This document shows, piece after piece, positions 8,905 through 16,831 of a stretch of DNA of 64,000 nt (within the stretch, counting starts at the first letter, position 1; each line of letters opens with the position of its first letter). Position numbers and translations under genes: made by a program. Source of the DNA: Arthrobacter sp. B3I9 (GTDB taxonomy: Bacteria > Actinomycetota > Actinomycetes > Actinomycetales > Micrococcaceae); assembly GCF_030816935.1 (NCBI RefSeq), contig NZ_JAUSYO010000001.1, positions 2,046,001-2,110,000 of the forward strand, in the 5' to 3' direction. The notes under the pieces were generated by a model that had not been told where the DNA came from, made no database searches, and saw only the letters and a program-made list of their open reading frames with translations.

Positions 8905-9762
8905 TCAGACGTTGGCAGACTTCCCGGTGGGGCCAATCTGGTCCAGTGTGTATCCGTCCGGGTATGCCACGACGCTCATTTTGCCCGGTACAAACGCGGG
9001 AACTGTCGGCAGCGGGAGCCGCCTGGCGTTTAGGGCACGGAAGCGCAGCACCGCGGCAAACGGTACCCGCAATACCCAAGGGGCAGGCTTCAGGCCGAGG
9101 GCAACGGCGACCTGTGGCTTGTCCATCATCAGCGCCATGATGGTCGGCGTGAAGCGGCGAAGACGGGCCGGGACGCGGCTTGCGAAAGCACCGACAGTGG
9201 CGTCCAGCAGCATCGCACCCTCGCGGCTCGGGCCCATGTTCCGATCCTCATATTCGTCCAGGAACCGCCCTGCATCTGCGAAGGTGGCCGGGATGCCCTC
9301 CAGCCCCATCCGCCGGCCCAGCTCGGCGTAAAAGTCCGTAGCGGCCTGCTTTTCGAGTTCCGTGAGGCGGCGCCAGCCGTATCGCTCGATCCAGCGCAGC
9401 GGCAGGACCAAGAGGGTCATGAGGACATAGACAAAGTCCTCGGCCGTGCCGGGCACCCCCTTGTGCACACGGCGGAGCAGATCGATCATGTCCCTGCTGC
9501 GTTCATGCTCAAAGCCGTTGGCAATAATTTCGTGAATGACGATCGTAGTGTCGTAGGACCGCTTCATGGGCCGTGACGTCATCTCACCGGTCGCGGCCAG
9601 GACCTTGGCCGTGGACGGGATGGCGAAGTTGCGGTAGTACGAGAGAAAAAAGCCGGAATGTATTTCAGACTGGAAGTCGTAGAGGACCATGTTCCGGTAG
9701 ATCCCGTACGCGTCTGTGCCCCTCGGGCGTGCGCGGCGGGTCTGGTGCGTCAGGAGCTGCAT
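8905..9762 (-). CDS. Oxygenase of the MpaB / DUF2236 (latex-clearing-protein-like) family
   Basis: 285 residues. The central part (about 35-200) fits DUF2236: GFFLSYYRNFAIPSTAKVL, then TGEMTSRPMKRSYDTTIVIHEI, and a later conserved RYGWRRLTELEKQA. The family contains haem-binding oxygenases such as rubber oxygenase Lcp. Candidate conserved histidine and arginine residues fall in the second segment. No signal peptide is seen, so the protein is probably cytosolic. The start is ATG 9762 with only a weak ribosome-binding site. The neighbouring reductase gene on the same strand ends 29 nt after this gene's own stop. Confidence 0.75.
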   Translation of the reverse strand: MQLLTHQTRRARPRGTDAYGIYRNMVLYDFQSEIHSGFFLSYYRNFAIPSTAKVLAATGEMTSRPMKRSYDTTIVIHEIIANGFEHERSRDMIDLLRRVHKGVPGTAEDFVYVLMTLLVLPLRWIERYGWRRLTELEKQAATDFYAELGRRMGLEGIPATFADAGRFLDEYEDRNMGPSREGAMLLDATVGAFASRVPARLRRFTPTIMALMMDKPQVAVALGLKPAPWVLRVPFAAVLRFRALNARRLPLPTVPAFVPGKMSVVAYPDGYTLDQIGPTGKSANV

Positions 9763-9789
9763 GGTGGGGCTTTCTGTGGCTGCCGGCGG

Positions 9790-10752
9790 TTATGCCGTGG
9801 CGGGGGAGAGGTGGAGCTTTGCTTCGACGGAGAGCAGGTAGCGACGCTCCTCGGGTGTGAGGAAGGTTGCGGAAGGGCCCGCAGCGAGTTCCGCGTCCCA
9901 AATTTCTACTATCATCCGGTGCAGCCTATCCTGCTCGGGCGCTTGAGGGTCGGCTTTGAGGGTCCGGTCGAGGGAAGCGCCGCGCAGTGCTTTGGCCCAG
10001 ATGGGCTCGACCTGCGCGAGGGTCTCGATATTCCAGCGGAGCTGCTTTCTGCGGGCGGTCCGTCCGGCAATTACTGGGATAGTGAGTCCCAGGCCGACCA
10101 GCACGATGGCAGCCATTTCCAGCAGACTGTACGGAAATTCCGGCGGATTGATGACGGACAGAGCAGGCAGTCCGACCGTAAGCATGGCGATGGTCATCTT
10201 CGCCATTGCGATGAAGGCGATGACGCTGCCCAGCCCGACCATGGAAAAACCGACACGGAACGAACGGCGCATACGGGGAACGTAGCGCACGCACGCGACG
10301 GCGATGCGGGCGCACACCCAACAGATGAAGCCTGTGAGCATCAGGGAGAACAAGAGCGCGGGAAGGCGGCCCTGGTAGATGGCCCACGTCGTCGTGGTGT
10401 CCGTGGGACCAGTCAGCAGGAAGAACACCGATTGGACACCCAGAGTGATGGTCAGAGGCAGGGAACGCACCAGGGCCGGGCGCTTGTCGGCTCCCGGGGC
10501 GATGGCCTCCATGACAGCCCGGTGCAAATACCAGAGCCCCAGGATCATCAGGGAGTTGAGGATGAGCTTCGTCAGGTTCATCCCGCCCAAGACCATGTCG
10601 ACCATGACGTAGATGTCCGGGTTCATCAGCAGCGCTCCCAGGGCCTCAAACGCGGCTGCGAGGAACACCATGTCCGCCCGGTTGCGCAGCAGGGCGGGAA
10701 CCCGCGCGCCGGCGAGCAGGAACAGTGCCGCGGCCATGAACAACTGCATCAT
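9790..10752 (-). CDS. Multi-pass membrane protein of the MAB_1171c/DUF6545 type, third gene of an HTH-ImmA cassette
   Basis: 320 residues with about seven hydrophobic helices in the first 220, then a soluble C-terminal part with ARRKQLRWNIETLAQVEPIW. This architecture is found in actinobacterial proteins named MAB_1171c-type putative transporters, which usually sit next to ImmA/IrrE and XRE genes as here. Its ATG overlaps the stop of the protease gene (ATGA), so the two are translationally coupled. Function is not established. A sensor or transporter whose signal reaches the protease is a reasonable inference. Confidence 0.7.
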   Translation of the reverse strand: MMQLFMAAALFLLAGARVPALLRNRADMVFLAAAFEALGALLMNPDIYVMVDMVLGGMNLTKLILNSLMILGLWYLHRAVMEAIAPGADKRPALVRSLPLTITLGVQSVFFLLTGPTDTTTTWAIYQGRLPALLFSLMLTGFICWVCARIAVACVRYVPRMRRSFRVGFSMVGLGSVIAFIAMAKMTIAMLTVGLPALSVINPPEFPYSLLEMAAIVLVGLGLTIPVIAGRTARRKQLRWNIETLAQVEPIWAKALRGASLDRTLKADPQAPEQDRLHRMIVEIWDAELAAGPSATFLTPEERRYLLSVEAKLHLSPATA

Positions 10753-11234
10753 CCGAAGACCGCCCCAAAGTTGCCCGGCTGCATGTCGGGCCGCTGCTTG
10801 GAGCGCCGGATACGGGAGGCGAGGCGGTCCGCAAGGAGTTCGGCAGTCACCTCGAGCTCGTCGAAGAAGTCGGTGCGCTTGAGAGCGGAGACGACCCGCT
10901 CCGGTGCGAGGTCCGGAAAGAATGTCTTGGCGTAGTCGTGCGGCAGGTCCTCCTGTTCATGGCGGAGGATCATGTGCGCGAATTCGTGCAGGATGATCTG
11001 CTGGCGGTGTACCTCCGAGGCTGCCTTGGCGTGCAGAATGAGATCCGTTTCGTCCAGGCCGAACCACAAACCGCAGACCTTATCGGTAGGCGTGCCCTGG
11101 ATAGGTTTAATGATGATCCGGCGCCCGTTCATCGCTTCCAAATGCGCCTGGATGGAAGAAAGCGAAACGGGCTCCGAGAGGTCCAGGCTGTCTTCCGCAG
11201 CCTGCGCCCGTTTCCGGGAGGCGCTGTAGTCCAT
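10749..11234 (-). CDS. ImmA/IrrE family metallopeptidase
   Basis: 161 residues. The zinc-protease motif H83-E84-x-x-H87 (LHEFAHMILRHE) is intact. Family members such as ImmA of ICEBs1 and IrrE of Deinococcus cleave a partner HTH repressor when activated. A partner HTH gene lies directly upstream on the same strand (66 nt gap). AAGGATT about 9 nt before ATG 11234 serves as ribosome-binding site. The downstream membrane-protein gene overlaps by four bases. Calling the upstream regulator its substrate is inference from context. Confidence 0.85.
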   Translation of the reverse strand: MDYSASRKRAQAAEDSLDLSEPVSLSSIQAHLEAMNGRRIIIKPIQGTPTDKVCGLWFGLDETDLILHAKAASEVHRQQIILHEFAHMILRHEQEDLPHDYAKTFFPDLAPERVVSALKRTDFFDELEVTAELLADRLASRIRRSKQRPDMQPGNFGAVFG

Positions 11235-11300
11235 CGTTAATCAATCCTTGGGGTGGTCCATTGAAATCTTGAAGTCCCCCTTCTCCAATGCAGGAGCGTA

Positions 11301-11780
11301 TCAGTCCCGTTCAGGGATTTCCTGCGGAGCACTATTTGTCGGGGCCTTGTTTGTGTCAGTTTCGTTGAGCTGTTCGTCGATGAGATCCCTGATCTGGAGG
11401 AGCGTTTCGGGTGAGAGGCCATCGAGTTGCCGTGCGGCAAAGTTCCGGACTTTCTTGGCCCTCATGGTCGCCAGCAGTTCAAGTTGGGCTTCCACTCTCG
11501 GCGGAAGATCCTCGTCGTCTTCCAGCAGGTAATCACGGTGAACGCCAAAAAATTCCGCCAAATTATGTAGGAACTCGGGTTTTTTGACCGGCGAGCCAGT
11601 TCCGGTGCGCATGTAGTGCCAGCGGGCCCGGGAGATCGGCGTGCCGGCTCTGGCCATCGCGTCGCGCACGTCGTTAAAAGACACTTTTCGGCCCTCAGCC
11701 TCCGCAGCGTCAAGCAGCAGATTAAGTTTGCGGGCCATAGCCGCACCGGGGCGTGGATTCTCTGCAGAAGGAATTGTCAC
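11301..11780 (-). CDS. HTH (XRE-like) transcriptional regulator, likely partner of the ImmA/IrrE protease
   Basis: 159 residues from GTG 11780, chosen because AAAGGAG lies 5 nt before it. The N-terminal half has the layout of actinobacterial XRE-like regulators that read FNDVRDAMARAGTPISRARWHYMRTG, followed by FLHNLAEFFGVHRDYLLED. The C-terminal 70 residues form a helix (LELLATMRAKKVRNFAARQ) and an acidic tail. Two near-identical palindromes (11835-11848 and 11872-11889) lie 55-109 bases upstream and are natural candidates for autoregulation. Confidence 0.75.
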   Translation of the reverse strand: MTIPSAENPRPGAAMARKLNLLLDAAEAEGRKVSFNDVRDAMARAGTPISRARWHYMRTGTGSPVKKPEFLHNLAEFFGVHRDYLLEDDEDLPPRVEAQLELLATMRAKKVRNFAARQLDGLSPETLLQIRDLIDEQLNETDTNKAPTNSAPQEIPERD

Positions 11781-11834
11781 GTCGGCTCCTTTCGGTGCGG
11801 TAATGGTAAAGGTAACGCAGAAGAATCTACCAGA

Positions 11835-11848
11835 TTGGACATGTCCAA
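11835..11848. promoter_or_regulatory. Palindromic operator 1 before the HTH gene
   Basis: Perfect 14-base palindrome TTGGACATGTCCAA, 55 bases upstream of the HTH gene start and next to a TAGATT -10-like element (11824-11829, minus strand). It shares the form TTRGACAYGTCYAA with operator 2. Confidence 0.7.
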
Positions 11849-11871
11849 AAAGACTGCTACAGTCACTCCAG

Positions 11872-11889
11872 AATTAGACACGTCTAATT
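11872..11889. promoter_or_regulatory. Palindromic operator 2 before the HTH gene
   Basis: AATTAGACACGTCTAATT, an 18-base palindrome broken only at the central pair. Its centre is 39 bases from that of operator 1. The shared core TTRGACAYGTCYAA suggests one dimeric regulator binds both. Confidence 0.7.
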
Positions 11890-12023
11890 TATATGGAACC
11901 GGAAGCCGGAGCCGCCACGCGCACTCGCGCGCCTCTCTGGGAGTCCGCTGTGGGAGTTGTGGCACGGTCTCCGGCACCGCTTTCTGTAAGGGCCCGCGCT
12001 GGCATGAATTGCCAGACGAAGCC

Positions 12024-12076
12024 TCCGTATTCCGGCCGGATAATTTGGGGGCCGGCCGGAATACGGATCCCTTTTT
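12024..12076 (+). terminator. Strong intrinsic terminator
   Basis: A perfect 16-bp stem (12024-12039 with 12052-12067, arm TCCGTATTCCGGCCGG) has a 12-nt loop and is followed by TTTTT at 12072-12076. The T-run is on the plus strand, so it ends rightward transcription, although no clear gene lies upstream of it. Confidence 0.8.
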
Positions 12077-12202
12077 ATTCGGCTCGTGGTCTGATGGAAT
12101 AGCCCGAGTATTCCCAAGTTCCCACCGCAGGGGTTGGCCGGGGCACCCTCCAATTTGCCCAATCAGTTGTCAGGATGAGAGTGTAACGGGGTGCGCAAGC
12201 AC

Positions 12203-12240
12203 AAGCCCCGTCGGCGCCCCCCACGTCTGCGGGGCTTTTT
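12203..12240 (+). terminator. Second intrinsic terminator, rightward
   Basis: AAGCCCCG (12203-12210) pairs with CGGGGCTT (12230-12237), and the T-run extends to 12240. It lies 173 bases before the DUF1206 start, so it shields that gene from upstream transcription. Confidence 0.75.
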
Positions 12241-12412
12241 GCTGCCCTGGATGTTCCAGGTCCTGCGCCAGACAGGTGTTTCTCCCCGTCGGTAATTCCG
12301 GGGCTCTGTCCGGACGCCGCCGGCGGATTTAGACTGAAGCATCCGCGAGGCTGGTGGGCTGGGATGCTGAGCGGGCAACGCAGGATCACGTTCGTATCGG
12401 GAAGGTCTGGTC

Positions 12413-13237
12413 ATGGGCGAAGCCTCGCAGAAAGCTAATCGGGCGGTGTCCGAAGCCGCGACGGCGAGCCGGAGCCCTGCCCTGCGAATCCTGGCGCGGG
12501 CCGGATTCGTCTTCATAGGCCTGGTTCACATCCTGATCGGCTTGATTGCCCTGCAAATTGACAGGGGGCAGGGCGGTCAGGCCGATCAGTCCGGCGCGAT
12601 CGGATCGCTCGCCTCGAAGCCGGGCGGTACGGTCCTGCTCTGGGCCGGCTTCGCGGCGTGCGCCGCGCTGGCGCTTTGGATGCTCAGCGAGGCCGCCTTC
12701 GAAGCGCGGTCTCAAACCGAGTCGAAGAAGAAGCTGCAAAAAGCAGCGGCCGCCGTAGGAAAGGCCGTGGTGTTCGGCTTCCTGGCTTTCACCTTCGTAG
12801 TCTTCGCATCCGGCGGCAGCAAGAACTCCAGCCAGTCGGCCAGCGACTTCACCGCCAGGTTAATGGGAGCGCCTGCAGGCGTTGTGCTGCTGGTCGGGCT
12901 CGGCCTCGCGGTCGTTGGAGCCGGCGCCTTCTACGTCTACCGTGGCGTCACGCGGAAGTTCATGAAGGATCTGCAGGACCCGGGCAACGCCCGCACGGCG
13001 GTCGAGTGGATCGGGACCATCGGCTATGCCGCCAAAGGCGTCGTCCTCGCCGTCGTCGGTCTTCTCGTCATCGTTGCGGCCGCCACCGCGGATCCCTCGA
13101 AATCCTCCGGCCTGGACGGCGGGCTCAAGACCCTCGGATCCCAGCCTTATGGTGTGTTCCTGCTCGCCGCAATAGCCGCGGGGCTGGTCTGCTACGGCGC
13201 ATACTCGATGGCCCGCGCGCGGTACGGCCGGTTCTGA
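12413..13237 (+). CDS. DUF1206 integral membrane protein
   Basis: 274 residues with six hydrophobic helices arranged as three two-helix repeats. Each repeat begins with a sequence like ILARAGFVFIGLVHILIGL or IGTIGYAAKGVVLAVVGLLV, followed by a G/S-rich loop (GGLKTLGSQPYG in the third). This is the DUF1206 pattern. The family is common in actinobacteria and cyanobacteria and has no known activity. The gene stands alone between a terminator upstream and a convergent hairpin downstream. Confidence 0.9.
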   Translation: MGEASQKANRAVSEAATASRSPALRILARAGFVFIGLVHILIGLIALQIDRGQGGQADQSGAIGSLASKPGGTVLLWAGFAACAALALWMLSEAAFEARSQTESKKKLQKAAAAVGKAVVFGFLAFTFVVFASGGSKNSSQSASDFTARLMGAPAGVVLLVGLGLAVVGAGAFYVYRGVTRKFMKDLQDPGNARTAVEWIGTIGYAAKGVVLAVVGLLVIVAAATADPSKSSGLDGGLKTLGSQPYGVFLLAAIAAGLVCYGAYSMARARYGRF

Positions 13238-13269
13238 GCACGCGTCCCAAGGTGCAACTGCTTATTAAC

Positions 13270-13311
13270 CAACAGCCGGAGGCCGGGCGAAGCTCCGTCC
13301 TCCGGCTGTTG
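13270..13311. terminator. Bidirectional terminator hairpin between convergent genes
   Basis: A 13-bp perfect stem (CAACAGCCGGAGG at 13270-13282 with its complement at 13299-13311) has a 16-nt loop. It lies between the DUF1206 gene and the convergent secreted-protein gene. There is no long T-run on either side. Confidence 0.65.
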
Positions 13312-13349
13312 CTGCGGGGCATTCCGGGGCAGGGCCCCCGGGCCCCGGG

Positions 13350-13727
13350 TTACCAGTTGCGCCCGTGATCTCTGTTGTCGTTCTGGTGCCGGTGTCCTTG
13401 ATGGTCCGACCAGCCGTCCTTGTCGTGGCGGCAGCCGTCACGGCCAGTCCATGACCCATCGTGGTCATGGTCGGAGCGCCAGTGACCGTCGTCGTCGCGC
13501 CAGCCGGACCCATCGTTCCAGTCGTGCCAGCGGCTCTCGCCGTCCCACCAGCCGTGCTGAGCGTCGTGCGGGTTGTAGTCCCTTTGTTGGTGCTGTGCGT
13601 TGTGGGACGAACCGGTGTCCCAGCCTGTCGCAACTGGGGCCGCCGCGCTAGCGGGGAGAGCCCCGGCGCCCAGACCCAGGGCCATCGTTGCCGTCGTGGT
13701 GGTGAGAATGCGCATGATTTTGTTCAT
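13350..13727 (-). CDS. Secreted protein rich in Asp, His and Trp, unknown function
   Basis: 125 residues from ATG 13727, with AAGGAC as ribosome-binding site. Residues 1-30 are a clear Sec signal peptide (MNKIMRIL, then TMALGLGAGALPASAAA, cleavage after ASA-A). The mature part is low-complexity and highly hydrophilic, with many D, H, G, W and R in repeating patterns such as WRDDDGHWRSDHDHDGSW. No catalytic motif is visible. Metal (calcium, zinc) or cell-surface binding is plausible from composition alone. A short inverted repeat (CGTTGC / GCAACG, 13762-13776) lies in its leader. Confidence 0.7.
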   Translation of the reverse strand: MNKIMRILTTTTATMALGLGAGALPASAAAPVATGWDTGSSHNAQHQQRDYNPHDAQHGWWDGESRWHDWNDGSGWRDDDGHWRSDHDHDGSWTGRDGCRHDKDGWSDHQGHRHQNDNRDHGRNW

Positions 13728-14132
13728 TAGGTACAGTCCTTGAAAAATCCCTACATGCACGCGTTGCCCCGCAACGTGGTGCCCAGCCAACGACAGCCAG
13801 GGAGCAAGGCGGCATGTGGTGGTAATTGTGATGCCAACGAAGGTGCACCGCTGTGGAGACCATTGCCGACGGCGACCATGAATCAGATTCTCGAGCGTTA
13901 CTCCGTCAGGACGATGCCGGGCTTTGCGACATTGATTGCCTGAGCGAACAATTCCATTCCAACGCCGGAACCGCTCCCCGTACAGGGACCCAGGGCCCTA
14001 ACCCTTGCGTCTCCGGAGGTGTAGAGTAGTCGGCCTCTATTTCTGGTTCGTGGGGGCAAAAGCCACGCATTGGCGCCTAAGCTGGTGCCGTCCGTCCGGA
14101 ACGAGCACGCTGATGAAAGGAATGTGGGTGCC
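13728..14132. other. Divergent intergenic region
   Basis: 405 bases between the leftward secreted-protein gene and the rightward ChaB-like gene. It must carry both promoters. Apart from the small inverted repeat at 13762-13776 I see no terminator, RNA structure or credible gene. Confidence 0.5.
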
Positions 14133-14561
14133 ATGCCCAAGACCGGCAAAAACGACCACGCCCGTAAGGAAGAGCTTCCCTCAACCCTGCAGCGCTCTGA
14201 GCAAAAAGCCCAGGACACTTTCGCCAAGACTTACGACTCCGCCCTTGAGTCCTACGACAACGACGAAGGCCGTGCTGCCCGTGCCGCCTACGCATCCCTG
14301 AAGCACAGCTACGAGAAGGTTGGCGACCACTGGGAGCCGAAGGAAAACCGGGGGCCGTCCGACCAGCGGGCCCGGGAGGGGCTCAGTTCCTCAGCGTCCA
14401 CTGCCGAAGGTGTGGACGCGAACGCCTCCAAGGAGCACCTTTACAAGCGCGCCCAGGAGCTGAACATCGACGGGCGTTCAAAGATGGACAAGGACGAACT
14501 GGTCAAAGCGCTGATGAAGGCCAACGAGGCAGCCACCCGTAGGGCGCGCGAAGAATCCTGA
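14133..14561 (+). CDS. ChaB-family protein with a C-terminal Rho-N/SAP-like domain
   Basis: 142 residues from ATG 14133, preceded by AAAGGAA. Residues about 10-65 match ChaB (ELPSTLQRSEQKAQDTFAKTYDSAL, then AAYASLKHSYEKVGDHW). The C-terminal 35 residues (SKEHLYKRAQELNIDGRSKMDKDELVKALMKA) form a helix-extended-helix fold of the Rho N-terminal / SAP type, which may bind nucleic acid. In actinobacteria this fusion is common and its function is unknown. E. coli ChaB has been linked to cation transport regulation, which need not apply here. Confidence 0.85.
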   Translation: MPKTGKNDHARKEELPSTLQRSEQKAQDTFAKTYDSALESYDNDEGRAARAAYASLKHSYEKVGDHWEPKENRGPSDQRAREGLSSSASTAEGVDANASKEHLYKRAQELNIDGRSKMDKDELVKALMKANEAATRRAREES

Positions 14562-14606
14562 CCCCCGCCGAACGGTCGCGGTGGAAAAGCGCCATGACCT
14601 GAGGGC

Positions 14607-15143
14607 CTAGGTCTCGTTCGGCCGGGAGTAGGAGGATCCGGAGGGGGTCCGTTCCAGCAATCCGAGGTCGATCAGGTAGCGGCGCAGCAACACGACATCA
14701 TCGGTGTAGCTGAGGAGCCGTTCATTGACCTGCTTTTCCGTCAGGTGTTCGCCCGGCTCGACGGCCTCACCGGCAATCCAGGCCAGGAGCTCCCGCCGAT
14801 CCGCCATGTTGGCCGGGTACCTCTCGATTTTGCCCAGGCGCATGAAGCGGGCCAGTCCGGTTTGGGCCTGCCTGCGGGGTTGCTGTGCCAGAAGGTTGCG
14901 GAAGATGGCTTCGGACGCCTGGAGTTCGTCGGCAGCGGAAGTCGGCTCGACGAGCCCTGACTCCAGCAGGGCGGCAAGGGCCCGGTTCCGCCGCCGGTCA
15001 CTCAGGTCAGCCAGAACGTCGGGGAGCTTGGCGCCCAGCACGATTTGCGCGTAGGCGGTCCGCGCGTCCTTGTTGGCAAGGGCAGCCACCAACCGCCGCC
15101 AGTGCGGCCCGCTCAGCCTCGCCCCTTCGGTCACAGCACTCAT
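14607..15143 (-). CDS. DUF2087 domain protein
   Basis: 178 residues from ATG 15143. A GTG two codons earlier is less likely. The N-terminal part resembles a small helical DNA-binding domain (RRLVAALANKDARTAYAQIVLG, then RNRALAALLESGLVEPT). The C-terminal part is DUF2087: GKIERYPANMADRRELLAWIA, then EKQVNERLLSYTDDVVLLRRYLIDLGLLER. DUF2087 proteins are often treated as possible transcription regulators. The gene lies just downstream of an aldo-keto reductase on the same strand. Confidence 0.8.
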   Translation of the reverse strand: MSAVTEGARLSGPHWRRLVAALANKDARTAYAQIVLGAKLPDVLADLSDRRRNRALAALLESGLVEPTSAADELQASEAIFRNLLAQQPRRQAQTGLARFMRLGKIERYPANMADRRELLAWIAGEAVEPGEHLTEKQVNERLLSYTDDVVLLRRYLIDLGLLERTPSGSSYSRPNET

Positions 15144-15167
15144 CCTCACCCTGCTACTGGCCCATCT

Positions 15168-16049
15168 TCAGGCCTCGGGGATGGGCATCGAGAAGCGCTC
15201 CAGCCGCGCCTCGTCCGGGTCCGGTCCACTGCGCACTCCGGTGTCGAGCGCGTCGATGGCCGCGAGGTCGTCGGCACGGAGCTCGAAGTCAAAGACGTCG
15301 AAGTTCTCGGCGATGCGGCCAGGGTTTGTTGACTTCGGGATGGCTGAGCGGCCCTGCTGCAGATGCCAGCGCAGCATGACCTGGGCCGGGCTCTTGCCGT
15401 GGGCGAGCCCGATGCCGGCGATGGTGCGGTCTTCCATGACGTTGCGGCGGTCCTCCCCCCAGCCGGGGTAGAAGGTGATGCCCCCGATCGGTGACCACGC
15501 CTGGGTGAGGATGCCGTTCTCGGCGTCGGCTGCCTGGACGGCAGGCTGGGCGAAGTAGGGGTGCAGTTCGATCTGGTTGACGGCCGGTACGACGGTGGTC
15601 GCGGCGAGCAGCTGCTCGAGGTGGTGCGGCATGAAGTTGCTGACGCCGATGGCCCGCACGCGCCCGTCAGCGAGCAGGGTCTCCAGCGCCTTGTACGCGG
15701 CGATGGTTTTCTCAAAGCGGTCCGGTGCGGGCTGGTGCAGGATGAGCAGGTCGAGGTAGTCGACCCCGAGCTTGCCTGCCGACTTGTCCCAGGCGTGGAG
15801 CGTCTGGTCGTAGCCGTAGTCGCTCACCCAGACCTTCGTTTCGATAAACACGTCCGTACGGTCGACGCCGGACCTGCGGATACCTTCGCCCACCTCCCGC
15901 TCGTTGCCGTAGGCAGCGGCTGTATCGATGTGCCGGTAGCCCGCCGACAGCGCTGCCTGCACGGCCGCCGTCGTCTGCTCGGGCGGGCTCTGGAAGACGC
16001 CCAGGCCGAGGGCGGGCATCATGACGCCGTTGTTGAGTGTGAGTTCCAT
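15168..16049 (-). CDS. Aldo/keto reductase
   Basis: NADPH-dependent carbonyl reductase with a TIM-barrel fold, 293 residues from ATG 16049. A GTG two codons earlier is also possible. The catalytic tetrad is visible: Asp in HIDTAAAYGNE, Tyr in the same segment, Lys in ETKVWV, His in LLILHQP. The C-terminal NADPH-binding stretch is IPKSTNPGRIAENFDVFDFEL. This resembles the DkgA/2,5-diketo-D-gluconate reductase group, but the substrate cannot be told from sequence. It lies 13 nt after the DUF2182 gene and is probably in that operon. Confidence 0.92.
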   Translation of the reverse strand: MELTLNNGVMMPALGLGVFQSPPEQTTAAVQAALSAGYRHIDTAAAYGNEREVGEGIRRSGVDRTDVFIETKVWVSDYGYDQTLHAWDKSAGKLGVDYLDLLILHQPAPDRFEKTIAAYKALETLLADGRVRAIGVSNFMPHHLEQLLAATTVVPAVNQIELHPYFAQPAVQAADAENGILTQAWSPIGGITFYPGWGEDRRNVMEDRTIAGIGLAHGKSPAQVMLRWHLQQGRSAIPKSTNPGRIAENFDVFDFELRADDLAAIDALDTGVRSGPDPDEARLERFSMPIPEA

Positions 16050-16062
16050 CTTCACACCGGCC

Positions 16063-16830
16063 TCACATAGCAGGGGCCATATAAAGCCCGGGCAGAAGCC
16101 ATGGATTCGCGGGGACGAAGAATGCGAAAACGATCAACGCCGCGCCGCCAAGCCGGCTGAAACTACGGCCGTGTTTCCAGGTCTTCTCCAGCAGGATGGT
16201 CGCCGCGAGTACCGCCATCCACGCCAGGTTCATCACTCCGACGGCCACGAGCACCACCATCAGCCCCCAGCAGCAACCGATACAGTACAGCCCGTGGTAG
16301 AGGCCCACCCGCACATCACGAAACCGCCCCTTATATGCGGACACATGCAGCAGGAACGCCATCGGTGAGCGGCAGTGCCTGAGGCAAAAATCCTTGAGCG
16401 GCGTGAGCTGGTAGACCCCGGCAACGAGGATAAGTCCCGCACCCACCCAAGGAGCGAGATCCGGTGCGTCCGCGGCCAGCATTGCGCAGAAAACTGAAGC
16501 GACATAGGCAAAGACGCCGAAGCCGATCCACGTCGCAAGGTAGCCGCTGAGTAAAGCGATGGTGCGCGCCGCCCTCACTGCGCTGCTGGGAACCGCTCTG
16601 ATGGACCTCAGGTACATCGATGTGAGAGGGGCCAGCGCGGGCAGCATCATGGCTGCCATCATCAGGGTCCATGCCGCGAGGAACCCCGCCAGGCCGGCTT
16701 CCATCGACCCCTGGCCGGCCGGCATGCCGACCACGCTCGCGAGAGTGAAATACCAGGCAAGCAGGGCGCAACCTATCAAGGCGAGCAGTGCGGCGCGGTT
16801 GCTCGCCGCGACGGACGTGCGCGCCGGCAC
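16063..16830 (-). CDS. DUF2182 membrane protein, predicted metal-binding
   Basis: 255 residues from GTG 16830, with about six to seven helices. Family signatures are present: WTLMMAAMMLPALAPLTSMY in the second helix, and LTPLKDFCLRHCRSP with the paired cysteines and histidine thought to bind metal. A Cys-Cys pair follows in YCIGCCWGL. The start lies one base after the stop of the DUF1326 gene. DUF1326 and DUF2182 commonly occur together, which suggests one unit. The biochemical role is unknown. Confidence 0.88.
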   Translation of the reverse strand: MPARTSVAASNRAALLALIGCALLAWYFTLASVVGMPAGQGSMEAGLAGFLAAWTLMMAAMMLPALAPLTSMYLRSIRAVPSSAVRAARTIALLSGYLATWIGFGVFAYVASVFCAMLAADAPDLAPWVGAGLILVAGVYQLTPLKDFCLRHCRSPMAFLLHVSAYKGRFRDVRVGLYHGLYCIGCCWGLMVVLVAVGVMNLAWMAVLAATILLEKTWKHGRSFSRLGGAALIVFAFFVPANPWLLPGLYMAPAM

Positions 16831-16831
16831 T

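Larger units (their letters stand above)
11890..12240 (+). other. Region with two rightward terminators and no convincing gene; possible small RNA
   Basis: Between the operators and the DUF1206 gene at 12413, rightward frames have no ribosome-binding site and no recognisable product. Yet two strong hairpins with T-runs on the plus strand (12024-12076 and 12203-12240) imply rightward transcription. The simplest reading is a short untranslated transcript of roughly 130-190 nt starting near operator 2, possibly with read-through to the second terminator. A cryptic frame from ATG 11841 with two C-x-x-C-like pairs exists, but its start lies inside operator 1. Confidence 0.4.

Noticed and set aside
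11893..12102. Short rightward frame beginning just after operator 2
   Set aside because: No ribosome-binding site and no recognisable sequence. It runs through the 16-bp terminator stem. Kept only as part of the possible small RNA region.
11841..12332. Rightward frame starting at ATG inside operator 1, with two Cys pairs
   Set aside because: No ribosome-binding site, the start lies in the palindrome, the frame crosses both terminators, and later sequence is Pro/Ser/Arg-rich in a way typical of shadow frames.
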